Below are positions 33,710 through 42,750 of a DNA stretch of 64,000 bases, piece by piece (position 1 is the stretch's first letter; every line of letters starts with the position of its first letter). Source of the DNA: Massilia sp. Root418 (GTDB lineage: Bacteria > Pseudomonadota > Gammaproteobacteria > Burkholderiales > Burkholderiaceae_D); assembly GCF_001425265.1 (NCBI RefSeq), contig NZ_LMEC01000011.1, positions 373,585-437,584 of the forward strand, read 5' to 3'. The notes under the pieces were generated by a model. It did not search any database, was not told the origin of the DNA, and saw only the letters and a program-made list of their open reading frames with translations. Both the position numbers and the translations under genes were made by a program.

Positions 33710-36700
33710 ATGGCAGAATTCCCGAACAACGGCGCTGGCAAGAAAGCCGAACTCAAAGTCGACCTGCGCCCCACGCTGTTCATCGGCGCCGGCGGCACAG
33801 GCATGGAAGTGATGATGCGCATCCGCCGCCGCATCCTGTCGGCGGTGTGGAACCGCCGCCATCCCACGCGCGTGGAATCCATCGGCCAGTTCCCGGTGGC
33901 GCGCTTCCTGCACGTGGACCTGGACAGCGGGGCGGTGATCGACGAAGGCAAGTCGCAGCGCACCGACCCGTGGTACGAGCTGGTGAAGCTGAGCGACGAG
34001 GAACGCCTGGTCGAATCGATCGACCTGCAGCAATACCACGAGTCCGACGACAGCCTGGCGCGCTTCCCGCTGATCGAAAGCTGGATGCCGCTGCGACCGA
34101 AAAAGCTGCGTTCGCTGGGTATCGATCCCTCCAAGGGCGCCGGCCAGATCCGCGCCGTCGCGCGCCTTTACCTGTACGACAAATACCCCAAGCTGCGCGG
34201 CCGCATCAAGGGCGCGCTGAATTTCCTGAGCAGTAACGCGGGCAACGAGCGCAAGGAGAATTACCAGCGCCTCGGCCTGCAGGTGGATACGTCCAAATTC
34301 CGCATCGTGGTCATCGGCTCCAACGCCGGCGGCACCGGCGCCGGCACGGCCATGGACCTGGGCTGGATCGCCAAGGCCATCGCGCGCCAAGAGGTGGCGG
34401 ACAGCCAGGTGGACCTGGTGATGTTTATGCCGTCCGGCTACGCCAAGGCCAACAAGGAACGCACCGAGGCCAATGCCTACGCCACGCTGATGGAACTGGA
34501 AACGGCCATGCGCGACATGAACGCGCAAGTGCGCTGGGCCGACCCGGACAGCCTGACCGGCCGCGGCGCGCCGTTCGACGACGTCTACTTCGTCGACACC
34601 GCCAACCTGGCCAACAAGGCCACGCAGGACGTGAAGGACGTCTACCAGATGGTGGCCGATTCGCTGTTCGAGGATTTCGCCTCGGCCGATTTCGCCAACC
34701 GCAAGCGTTCGGTGGCGGTCAACCAGCAGCAGCACAAGCTGGGGCCCTTCAACCCGCGCGTGCCGGAGCAGCGCTTCGGCGACATGCGTCTGTCCTATTC
34801 CAAGGTGTACTCGGCCTTCGGCCAGGCCGTGCTGGACACCCAGCAGAGCCTGCGCGAAGACATCCGCGCCTACGAGCTGGCGGCGCTGATGGTGAAGGCC
34901 TTCTTCGGCCTGCTCGGCAGCGACGGCAGCAAGGCGCGCCGCGCCGGCGACCAGGAGCGCGACATCTTCATGCGCGAGCAGATGGCCATGTCCGAGCACC
35001 CCTTCGACGAGTTCCCGGACTTCAAGAAGGGCACGGTGGACGTGACGCCGTTCCAGGAGTACGCGCTCACCGACCAGCTGCTGATGGACAAGGACGAGCG
35101 CTCCCTGCTGGAACGCGTGGAGAGCAAGGTACAGCTGGAGATCGACCGGATCATGGGGGACTACGAGCTGAAACAGTGGCGCGAAAAAGTAGCCGAGCTG
35201 CTGCCCCACCTGGAGCGCGACGCCATCCGCGAAGCCGGCGCCACCGCCGAGACCAGCGAGGACCGCCTGAAGCGCCACACGGCCGAACTGCTGCAGCGCC
35301 TGAAGGGCCGTGCGCGCGAGCAGCTGTACGCGTTGCTGGACGACCGCAAGCAGGGCGGCCTGGAGTTCGTACTGTCGCTGCTGGAGCAGATCAAGGCCCG
35401 CATTTCGCAGCGCGACCTGGTGCACATGGAACGCAACGGCAAGCGCTATCGCGACATCCGCGACGCGCTGCGTACGCGCCAGGTGGAGGAATCGCTGAAC
35501 AACCTGTCGCAGGCCGCGTCCAAGATGTTTGGCAGCGAGGCGCAGTCGCGCGAGGTGATGGCGCACCTGAAGCGCGACATCGCCGATTACCTGCGCTTCC
35601 ACATGCTGGCCGTGGCGGCCGGCCAGTCGGTGGAGCTGCTGCGCTCCATGTCGGCCTGGCTGGGCGATGCGCAGTCGGTGGACGAACAGGGCCAGGCGGT
35701 ATGGAACGGCATCGCCGGCGAGCTGCAGGAGGGGCGCCGTTGCGTGGAAGCCATGCTGGGCGCGGTGGACCAGCGCATTGCGCAGCTGCGGGCGGACGCG
35801 CAGCATGAACACGCCACCTACATGAAGCTGGCCAGCGACACGGTGCCCGAGGCGGTGAAGCTGACCGGCGACATCAGCGTGTGGAGCGAGGAAGTGCTGC
35901 TGGAGTTCGGCGGCTCGGCGCGCCTGTTCCCGCAACTGGGCGACGAGAAGCTGCGTTCCATGCTGCTGCTCAAGCTGTTCCGCCGCGCGCAGACGCAGCT
36001 GAGCAGCGAGCAGCTGGAAGAGGGCCAGTCGCCGCCGGACCCGCTGCTGGAACGGCTGATGGCCATGTCGCCGCAGGAGCGGCAGCATACCTTCAACGAA
36101 TGGATACGCAGCGCCATGCCGTGGGTGAACGCGCGCTTTTCGGCCGAGTTCACGCCCAACGCCGACCAGTTCAAGTGCTTCATCGGGGTGGGCGACGCCA
36201 ACGCGTGGCGCAAGCTGGAGCCGGAGATCAAGGCGGCCGTGCCGACCGGCTTCTTCCACGGCGACCTGGTGAGCATCGTGAACACCGGCATCGGCGGGCG
36301 CGCGGTGTGCTACATCGAGCTGTCCGGCGTGCCCATGACGGTGCTGCGCGGCCTGCCGACCTGGCGCACCTCTTACCAGATCGAGAATCCCAAGATCCCG
36401 ACGCACCTGCATTTCGACTCCACGCGCTTCCGCCACCCGATCGCGCCCTCGATGGATGAGCTGAACCGGCTGGCCGACGACTACGAGTGGTTCCTGCAGG
36501 CGATTGCGCTGGGGGTCATCAAGCGCAAGGCGGACCTGGCGGACCGCGAGGCGCTGTTCCAGCCGCGCGGACAGTACCTGTTTGAAGTGGAGCAGGGGTC
36601 GGGCGAATGGCTGCAGATCGGGAACGAGTTTGCCATCCGCTCCAACGGGCTGCCAGCCTATTACCGCGACCAGGTGGTCGGCGCGGTGCAGCAGCGCCTG

Positions 36701-37369
36701 GCGCGCATGGGCCCGCACCAGTTCGTGCTGCTGGCGGCGCTGATGCGCTTCTACCAGCACCGGGTGTACCAGCCCAAGCTGGAAGTGGACGAGACGGGGG
36801 CCGAACTGCCGTCGCCGTCGCTGCCGAACATCACCGCCAAGCGTCTGCATGACGAGTGGCTGAAGCGCGCGCAGGCCTTGAACGCGGGCGGGCCTGCTGC
36901 GCCGGTGGAGCGCGCGCTGGAGCTGCTGACGGTATGGAGCGATCCGGTTGCCGGGTCGTCCACCGACGCTTATAGCTGGGAGGTCCAGCAGGCGGTGGAC
37001 AAGCGCGTGCTCAAGCCGGAAATGCTGGCCGGCGATGCGGCGGCCGCGCGCGTGCTGGGCGAGGCACCGGCATCGGCGCCCGCATTGGCACCGTCGCCTG
37101 CGGCCGCCGTGGCGCTAGCTCCCTTCTCGGCCGTGGCGCCGGTGCGCTACAAGGTATTCGTCAACAAGACGCAGCAAGGGCCGTACGGCTTGCCGGAACT
37201 GGCGCAGCGCATCATGGCGGGCGAGGTGGATGGCAATACCAAGGTGTGGAATATGCAATGGGTGCCGCGCGTGGACCAGTGGAAGCTGGCCAGCGAGATG
37301 CCGGATATCGCGCCGCTGCTCGGCGCGGCCATCCCGGACCCGCATGACGACATCCCCGATCCCGAATAA
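33710..37369 (+). CDS. Tubulin/FtsZ-superfamily protein (Tubulin_2-like) with C-terminal GYF_2-like domain
   Basis: A 1219-residue soluble protein. The N-terminal ~400 residues carry the features of a tubulin-like GTPase: LFIGAGGTGMEV (residues 23-34, phosphate-contacting loop after strand 1), FLHVDLDSGAVIDEG, and the tubulin signature GGTGAGT (207-213) in VVIGSNAGGTGAGTAMD, followed by LVMFMPSGY and VYFVDTANL strands. The next ~700 residues are mainly helical with charged coiled stretches (KVAELLPHLERDAIRE, LNNLSQAASKMFGS). After an Ala/Pro linker, residues ~1147-1205 (YKVFVNKTQQGPYGLPELAQRIMAGEVDG...W) match GYF_2. No membrane segment. SD GGAGA upstream of ATG. It is the core of the six-gene operon; a likely role is filament-based membrane remodelling, inferred from family precedent. 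Confidence 0.85.
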   Translation: MAEFPNNGAGKKAELKVDLRPTLFIGAGGTGMEVMMRIRRRILSAVWNRRHPTRVESIGQFPVARFLHVDLDSGAVIDEGKSQRTDPWYELVKLSDEERLVESIDLQQYHESDDSLARFPLIESWMPLRPKKLRSLGIDPSKGAGQIRAVARLYLYDKYPKLRGRIKGALNFLSSNAGNERKENYQRLGLQVDTSKFRIVVIGSNAGGTGAGTAMDLGWIAKAIARQEVADSQVDLVMFMPSGYAKANKERTEANAYATLMELETAMRDMNAQVRWADPDSLTGRGAPFDDVYFVDTANLANKATQDVKDVYQMVADSLFEDFASADFANRKRSVAVNQQQHKLGPFNPRVPEQRFGDMRLSYSKVYSAFGQAVLDTQQSLREDIRAYELAALMVKAFFGLLGSDGSKARRAGDQERDIFMREQMAMSEHPFDEFPDFKKGTVDVTPFQEYALTDQLLMDKDERSLLERVESKVQLEIDRIMGDYELKQWREKVAELLPHLERDAIREAGATAETSEDRLKRHTAELLQRLKGRAREQLYALLDDRKQGGLEFVLSLLEQIKARISQRDLVHMERNGKRYRDIRDALRTRQVEESLNNLSQAASKMFGSEAQSREVMAHLKRDIADYLRFHMLAVAAGQSVELLRSMSAWLGDAQSVDEQGQAVWNGIAGELQEGRRCVEAMLGAVDQRIAQLRADAQHEHATYMKLASDTVPEAVKLTGDISVWSEEVLLEFGGSARLFPQLGDEKLRSMLLLKLFRRAQTQLSSEQLEEGQSPPDPLLERLMAMSPQERQHTFNEWIRSAMPWVNARFSAEFTPNADQFKCFIGVGDANAWRKLEPEIKAAVPTGFFHGDLVSIVNTGIGGRAVCYIELSGVPMTVLRGLPTWRTSYQIENPKIPTHLHFDSTRFRHPIAPSMDELNRLADDYEWFLQAIALGVIKRKADLADREALFQPRGQYLFEVEQGSGEWLQIGNEFAIRSNGLPAYYRDQVVGAVQQRLARMGPHQFVLLAALMRFYQHRVYQPKLEVDETGAELPSPSLPNITAKRLHDEWLKRAQALNAGGPAAPVERALELLTVWSDPVAGSSTDAYSWEVQQAVDKRVLKPEMLAGDAAAARVLGEAPASAPALAPSPAAAVALAPFSAVAPVRYKVFVNKTQQGPYGLPELAQRIMAGEVDGNTKVWNMQWVPRVDQWKLASEMPDIAPLLGAAIPDPHDDIPDPE

Positions 37370-37382
37370 GGAAGGCTGAGTA

Positions 37383-39017
37383 GTGGACGTAGTGACGTAC
37401 CGATGCATCAATAATGACTGTGGCAAGGGCTTTCCGCGCCAGGTGAAGTTCTGCCCGTTCTGCGGCACTCGCCAGGCAGGCGCCGGGCCGGCTGCGGCGC
37501 GGCCGGCCGGCCCCGCCACGGCTTCTGCCGGTGCGGGTACGGCGGGCGGTGCCACTGGCGTCGGCGCTGCTGCTGCGCAGGCCAGGCCGGAGGCGGCCAA
37601 GCCCTCCGCGTCCATGCCGCCCACGGCGCCGCCGACCCGCGTGCCACGGCCCGCCAACGTAGGCATGCAGGCGGGAGCCAGGGCTGCCGACGCGCGAGAA
37701 GCGGAGAGCGCCTACGCCAAGGCCGGCCAGCATGTGCCGCCCGACGTGGAACTGGACTCCGCACCGGACGACAATGCGCCGGCGCTGACGCCCGACGAAA
37801 TCGCCGCGCTGCAGGCGCGCCTCAACAGGGCGCGCGGCATGCCCCCCGCCGGCGGCGGCTCCGGCGGAGCTGCCGGTGCAACCGGCGCTGCGGCCGCTGC
37901 TGCTGCAGGCGCTAAAGGCGCTGCCGGCGCCGCTGGTGGTGCTAGTGGTGCTGGTACTGGCGGGGCCGGCGGAGTTGCCGGTGCTGCCGGCGCCCGGCAG
38001 GGCGGGCCGGCAGGCGCCGCCGCAAGTGCGAGTGGTCCAGCGGGCAAGGCGCCCCCTGCCGGCGGCGCGCGCCCGCAAGGCGGGCCGCCGCTGCGCGAGC
38101 CGATCGGGCTGGGCACCTGGCTGCTGGTGGCCATGATCCTGGCCTTGATCTGGTATCTCGCCAAGCCCGCCAACAAGGAAGAACGCATCGCCGCGCGCGT
38201 CGGCCAGGCCGAGAAGTACGCCGCCGAATGCAAACTTGAGGACGCGCGCGCCGAACTGGCCACGCTGCGCAGCGACAAGGCCCCGGCCGCGCAAATCCGG
38301 CGCGTGAATGAAGCCATCAGCGGCGCGGCCCCCGCCTGCGAAAAGAAGCGCCAGCGCGCGAAAGCCTGGTCCGACCTGAAGCCGGCGCTGGACAGCGCGC
38401 TGGAGAAGGCTCCGCCCGGCGGCGCGCTGGATACCGCCGACAGCCGGCTATCCGCCTTCACCAAAAAGTGGGGCGCCGACGACGAAACGCGCGAGCTGGA
38501 CAAGCGCATCGACGGCAAGAAGGCAGAACGCCTGCTGGACGATGCCGACGCCTGCCTGCAGCGGTCCGACCGCGCCTGCCTGGAAGCCAAGCTGGTGGCC
38601 GCCGAGCGCTTCAAGCGCCCCGAGCTGGAAGAGCGCATCCGCACGCTGCGCGAATCGCTGTCGCGCTTGCTGGAAGCGACGATGCTGGAACAGAAGGCGC
38701 CCCAGGCCGCCGCGCCTGCCACTCTTCCGCCCGCCATCGCCAGCCAGCCGCCGCGCGCAGCGTCCCCCGTCATCAGCACCGTCCCGCAAACCGCGCAAAC
38801 CGCGCAGCAGGCCCGCAAGATCCTGGCCGACGCCGAACGCGAGTTCAACCAGGGCAACTACAAAGGCGCCATGGACAAGGCTGAGATTTGTGCAACGATG
38901 ATAGACGTGGGCAACCGCGAATGCCTGGGGTTGAAGCAACGGGCCGAGCGCCTGAACCGCGACATGCTGCGCTGTGTCGCCAGCGGCGCGGACTGGATTA
39001 ATGACCGGTGCCAATAG
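37383..39017 (+). CDS. Zinc-ribbon, Gly/Ala-rich linker, TM and helical C-domain protein
   Basis: A 544-residue membrane-anchored protein. An N-terminal zinc ribbon (Cys8, Cys13, Cys24, Cys27: CINNDC...CPFC) is followed by ~200 residues of Ala/Gly/Pro low complexity, one TM helix (~242-262, LGTWLLVAMILALIWYL) and a ~280-residue helical extracytoplasmic domain with paired Cys (ECKLEDARAEL, ACLQRSDRACLEAKL, EICATMIDVGNRECLGL) suggesting repeats stabilised by disulfides. Topology predicts the zinc ribbon in the cytoplasm beside the tubulin-like protein, and the helical domain in the periplasm. GTG start with SD AAGGAAGG; 13 bp after the tubulin-like gene. Confidence 0.78.
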   Translation: MDVVTYRCINNDCGKGFPRQVKFCPFCGTRQAGAGPAAARPAGPATASAGAGTAGGATGVGAAAAQARPEAAKPSASMPPTAPPTRVPRPANVGMQAGARAADAREAESAYAKAGQHVPPDVELDSAPDDNAPALTPDEIAALQARLNRARGMPPAGGGSGGAAGATGAAAAAAAGAKGAAGAAGGASGAGTGGAGGVAGAAGARQGGPAGAAASASGPAGKAPPAGGARPQGGPPLREPIGLGTWLLVAMILALIWYLAKPANKEERIAARVGQAEKYAAECKLEDARAELATLRSDKAPAAQIRRVNEAISGAAPACEKKRQRAKAWSDLKPALDSALEKAPPGGALDTADSRLSAFTKKWGADDETRELDKRIDGKKAERLLDDADACLQRSDRACLEAKLVAAERFKRPELEERIRTLRESLSRLLEATMLEQKAPQAAAPATLPPAIASQPPRAASPVISTVPQTAQTAQQARKILADAEREFNQGNYKGAMDKAEICATMIDVGNRECLGLKQRAERLNRDMLRCVASGADWINDRCQ

Positions 39018-39036
39018 ACAGGAAATGGAGGGCGTC

Positions 39037-39756
39037 TTGAAACGCACAAGCAGCCTTGGCTTCAGCCTTTGCACCAGCCTTACCCTGAGCGCCGCGCTGC
39101 TTGCCGGCTGCGCCGCACCCGACAACGGCGGCCGCTACGGCCCGCGCAACGAAGGCAGCAGCAGCGACGGCAGCGCCGCGCAGAACGCCGCCGCGGGCGC
39201 GGCCATCGGTGCCGTAGCTGGCTGCGCGCTGGCCGCCATGGCCGGCAAGAAGTGCGCGCAGGGTGCGGCCATCGGCGCGGCCATGGGGGCCGCTATCGGC
39301 TGGACCACCTATTCCGAGAAGGTCGCCAACGCGCAGACCGTCAACAACGAAGCGCGGCGCGAAGGGCTGGCCGTGCCTGCCAACGAAATCCGGCTCAAGC
39401 AGTACGAGGTGTATTCCACCGCCAGCGTGGCGCGCGCCGGCGGCGAGCCGGTGCAGGTGGTCGGCAATATCAAGCTGTACGGCCAGTCGCAGCGGGTGCC
39501 GGAAGTGGTGCAGAGCATGACGCTGCTCAAGGCCAACGGCGAGAAGGCGTCCGACAAACCGCAGATCGCGCGGGTGGAGCGCATTGACGGTGCGGGCCAT
39601 TACCGCGCGGTGGGTGTCTACAAGATCCCGCGCGGCATGGAGCAGGGCCAGTACACGGTGCAAAGCGTGCTGCTGCTGGACGGCCGCGAAGTGGCGCGCC
39701 GCACCGCCATGTTCCAGGTGGCCCAGTCCAGCGTCCCCGCGCTGGCACAGCGCTAG
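39037..39756 (+). CDS. Glycine-zipper lipoprotein
   Basis: A 239-residue outer-membrane-type lipoprotein: signal LKRTSSLGFSLCTSLTLSAALLAGC with a lipobox ending in Cys, then a Ser/Gly stretch, a glycine-zipper block (AAAGAAIGAVAGCALAAMAG...GAAIGAAMGAAIGW) typical of OmpA-like/Gly-zipper membrane segments, and a C-terminal beta-rich domain (IRLKQYEVYSTASVARAGGEPVQVVGNIKLYG...). TTG at 39037 is preferred because GGAGGG lies just upstream; ATG at 39025 or 39001 would be less well spaced. Last gene of the tubulin-like operon, 19 bp after the previous one; it could anchor the system at the outer membrane. Confidence 0.75.
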   Translation: MKRTSSLGFSLCTSLTLSAALLAGCAAPDNGGRYGPRNEGSSSDGSAAQNAAAGAAIGAVAGCALAAMAGKKCAQGAAIGAAMGAAIGWTTYSEKVANAQTVNNEARREGLAVPANEIRLKQYEVYSTASVARAGGEPVQVVGNIKLYGQSQRVPEVVQSMTLLKANGEKASDKPQIARVERIDGAGHYRAVGVYKIPRGMEQGQYTVQSVLLLDGREVARRTAMFQVAQSSVPALAQR

Positions 39757-39795
39757 CGCCGCCGCCGCTGGCCGCAGCAGCAGGCGCCGCCGTCG

Positions 39796-41334
39796 TCACA
39801 GTTCGTCCAGCCTGCCGCGCACAGCCGCCGCCTGCGCGCGCAGCGCTTGCAGGGCAGCCGGCTCCATCTTGCGCAGCTGCGGATACACCATGCCGATGCG
39901 GGGATTGCTGGCCAGCCTGGCCTCATTGCGGGCAAAAAAATCCCAGTACAGCGCGTTGAACGGGCAGGCCGTATCGCCGATACGCGCCTTCCTGTCATAC
40001 CGGCAGCCCTTGCAGTAATCGCTCATGCGGTCGATGTAGGCGGCGCTGGACACGTAAGGCTTGGTGGCCAGCAGCCCGCCGTCGGCGAACTGGCTCATGC
40101 CCAGCGTGTTCGGCATTTCCACCCACTCGAACGCATCGATATACACGCCCAGATACCACTCGTGCACCTGCTGCGGATCCAGCCCCGCCAGCAAGGCGAA
40201 ATTCCCGATCACCATCAGCCGGTGGATATGGTGCGCATGCGCGTGCTGCAAAGAGTCGCCGATGGCCCCGGCCAGGCAGCGCATGCCGGTGCGACCGTCC
40301 CAGAACCATTGCGGCAAGGGGAGCTTGTGTCCGAACACATTGTTCTGCGCATAGGCCGGCATGCGGCTCCAGTACACGCCGCGCACATATTCGCGCCAGC
40401 CCAGCACCTGCCGGATATACCCCTCGGCCGACGCCAGCGGCACCCGCCCGTCGCGCCACGCCTGCTCAACCGCGCCCACCACTTCGCGCGGATTGAGCAT
40501 CTTGGTGTTGAGCGCAAACGACAGCAGCGAATGGAACAGCCGCCACGCGCGGCTGCTCATCGCATCCTGGAATTCGCCGAAGTGCGGCAGCGCATGCGCC
40601 ACAAAGCCGTCCAGCTGCAGCAAGGCTTCCTGCCGGTTCAGCGGCCACCTGAATTGCGCGGCGTTCGGCTCGCCGAAGCTGCGCGCCCCGGACGCCTCAA
40701 TCTCGCGCCACAGCGCCGAGTGGTCATGGCAGGGGCGGGCGTCCATCGGCTCCGCAGGCTTGCCGGGCCAGGCCTTGCGGTTGTCGTGGTCGTAGTTCCA
40801 CTTGCCGCCTTCGGGCTTGCCCGCCGCATCCATCAGCACGCCGTGCCTGGCCCGCATGGCACGGTAAAAGTGCTCCATGAGCCATTGCTTGCGGCCTTCG
40901 AACAGCTGTTCCGCCTCGTCATGCCGGCTATAGAAATGCTCGCTGTCCACCATGCGGCTGGGGATGGGCAGGTTGCGCGCATAGCGCGCCAGCTGCTCGT
41001 CCAGGCGCCACTCATCCGGCATCTGGTATTCGAATTCACCCGCACCGAACTGCTCGATGGCGTCGTCCAGGTTGGCCGGCAGCGACTGGCGGTTGGCGGC
41101 GTCGCCGATCTTCAGATAGTGGACGCGGTGGCCCTGCGCGCGCAAGTGGCGCGCCAGCTCGCGCATGCCGGCGAAAATGGCAATGATCTTTTGCGCGTGG
41201 TGCAGCACGTAGTCGGTTTCCTGCCGCACCTCCATCATCACGTAGACGACGTCGTCGTGCCGGTGCCGGAACCAGCTGTGTTCCGGGTTGAGCTGGTCGC
41301 CCAGGATGAGGCGCAGGGTGGAGGTCTGGTGCAT
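39796..41334 (-). CDS. phrB: Iron-sulfur prokaryotic (6-4) photolyase (FeS-BCP class)
   Basis: A 512-residue flavoprotein of the cryptochrome/photolyase-related class. An N-terminal Rossmann domain (RLILGDQLNPEHSWF) is followed by an all-helical FAD domain (SSRAWRLFHSLLSFALNTKMLNPREVV, GWREYVRGVYWSRMP). Four Cys at about 352 (GMRCLAG), 440/443 (YCKGC) and 457 (DTACPF) match the 4Fe-4S ligands of the bacterial PhrB proteins. It would repair (6-4) photoproducts using light, with DMRL as likely antenna. Standalone gene, convergent with the tubulin-like operon. Confidence 0.92.
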   Translation of the reverse strand: MHQTSTLRLILGDQLNPEHSWFRHRHDDVVYVMMEVRQETDYVLHHAQKIIAIFAGMRELARHLRAQGHRVHYLKIGDAANRQSLPANLDDAIEQFGAGEFEYQMPDEWRLDEQLARYARNLPIPSRMVDSEHFYSRHDEAEQLFEGRKQWLMEHFYRAMRARHGVLMDAAGKPEGGKWNYDHDNRKAWPGKPAEPMDARPCHDHSALWREIEASGARSFGEPNAAQFRWPLNRQEALLQLDGFVAHALPHFGEFQDAMSSRAWRLFHSLLSFALNTKMLNPREVVGAVEQAWRDGRVPLASAEGYIRQVLGWREYVRGVYWSRMPAYAQNNVFGHKLPLPQWFWDGRTGMRCLAGAIGDSLQHAHAHHIHRLMVIGNFALLAGLDPQQVHEWYLGVYIDAFEWVEMPNTLGMSQFADGGLLATKPYVSSAAYIDRMSDYCKGCRYDRKARIGDTACPFNALYWDFFARNEARLASNPRIGMVYPQLRKMEPAALQALRAQAAAVRGRLDEL

Positions 41335-41403
41335 ACCCGGACTGTAGGCGCGCGGCCCCGCCGCGTCCAGCCGCCGCCTGCGCGGCGGCGGTTCAAACCC
41401 GGG

Positions 41404-42750
41404 TCAGCGCAGCTTCAAATAGACCAGCATGGTGCGGGGCGTCCACAGGCGGCCCGCCCCGAGTAGCAGCAGTGCCGTCACGGCAGCCAGAAGCAGCAGA
41501 TAGGCGAAGTCCGCCTTCATGCCGCCCAGCGGCTGCTCGGCTGCGCCGGTAAAGACTGCCCACGCGAAGGCGGCCATCCACGCCGCTGCGGCAAACCATC
41601 CAGCGTATGGCTGCGGCATGCCCTTGATGACCACAGCTGCGGCAATCACCAGCGGAATCTCGGCCAGGATAATGCTGTGGCGCCAGGCCGCGTGCATGGC
41701 GGCGTCGGACGAACTGAAGCCCAGCAGTATGTCCATCACGGGCAGCAGCGCGAACATACACAACACCACCGGTCCGGCGACGTGCAGCGTGCTGGTGAAA
41801 ATACTCATCGCAATGTCGCGCTGCCGCATGCCGCCCGGCGCCAGGAAGCTGCGCCAGTGCAGGTCGCGCACCGCGAGCAGGTGGTAGGCCTGGTAGACCA
41901 GCGCGGCCATGCCCAGCAGGTGATTGACTGTCAGCGCGTCGCCGGTGCCGGTGCTGTTCATCATGCGGAGGACGGAGGTGAACGAGGCGCCGCCGGCCAG
42001 GCTGTGCCAGTCGAGTTTGCGGTCGCCCGCTATCGCCACGCCGCGCTTCAGCAGCGAATAACGCCGCATTCTTGCCAGCCAGCTGAGCATGCGCGCGTTG
42101 GCATCCTCGTTGCCGGGGGCTGCCAGCGTGGGTTGCCCGCGCCAATGCAGCAGCAAGCCTCCCGCCAGCGCCGGCCAGCAAAGCGCGGCCAGCGCCAGAG
42201 GCAGCACCGGCCCCGCGCCGGGCAGCTCCGTAAATGCCGTGTCCAGCATGAGCGGGCCGCCCAGTACCAGCAGCAGGGCGGCCGCGAAAGCCGCAGCCGG
42301 GTGGCAGACCTTGCGCAGGCGCGGCAGCAGGTCCGACTGGCACAGCGCATACAGCATGCCCATGCAGGCTGCGAGCGACACCAGTGCCGCCGCGCCCAGC
42401 CAGTTCGGCTTCGGCGCAGGACGCAGTGCCAGTTGCACCATCAGCGCTGCAGCCAGCACCAGCCAGGTCAGGGATGTGTCGCGCAGGCAGCCGCGCAGGA
42501 AGGGCGTCCAAGCGGCCGCCGGCGCGCGCAGGTTTTCCAGCGTCTTGCGCGCCTTGACCAGGTTGCCCGCCCTGCCTGCGGCATGCAGGAACATGCCCAC
42601 ACTGGCGAAGGTGGCCAGCAGCATGGTGCCGACACGGCGTCCATGCTGATCCGTCTGGGTGGCGATCAACATGAAAAGCACGGTCAGGCCAACAAGGCCA
42701 GTCAGGCCAAGCAGGTGCATGGCGGGTCGTTTTGAGATGGACGGCGTCAA
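41404..42750 (-). CDS. ABC transporter permease-like membrane protein (second of two paralogues)
   Basis: A 448-residue integral membrane protein with about 11-12 helices. It is paralogous to the preceding gene product: both contain the motif AVRDLHWRxxLxPGG in the same relative position followed by a conserved helix. No ATPase or solute-binding motifs. The start is TTG at 42750, which overlaps the upstream stop (TTGA) and follows SD AAGGAG at seven bases; the first ATG is ten codons later. Third gene after the GntR regulator and ABC ATPase. Probably forms a heterodimeric permease; the substrate is unknown, perhaps antimicrobial or envelope-stress related as in ytr-type systems. Confidence 0.75.
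   Translation of the reverse strand: MTPSISKRPAMHLLGLTGLVGLTVLFMLIATQTDQHGRRVGTMLLATFASVGMFLHAAGRAGNLVKARKTLENLRAPAAAWTPFLRGCLRDTSLTWLVLAAALMVQLALRPAPKPNWLGAAALVSLAACMGMLYALCQSDLLPRLRKVCHPAAAFAAALLLVLGGPLMLDTAFTELPGAGPVLPLALAALCWPALAGGLLLHWRGQPTLAAPGNEDANARMLSWLARMRRYSLLKRGVAIAGDRKLDWHSLAGGASFTSVLRMMNSTGTGDALTVNHLLGMAALVYQAYHLLAVRDLHWRSFLAPGGMRQRDIAMSIFTSTLHVAGPVVLCMFALLPVMDILLGFSSSDAAMHAAWRHSIILAEIPLVIAAAVVIKGMPQPYAGWFAAAAWMAAFAWAVFTGAAEQPLGGMKADFAYLLLLAAVTALLLLGAGRLWTPRTMLVYLKLR

Noticed and set aside
33620..36850. 1076-codon frame opposite the tubulin-like gene
   Set aside because: A GC-driven shadow, rich in Val/Gln/His/Arg with no recognisable domain; the plus-strand frame has clear motifs and operon spacing.
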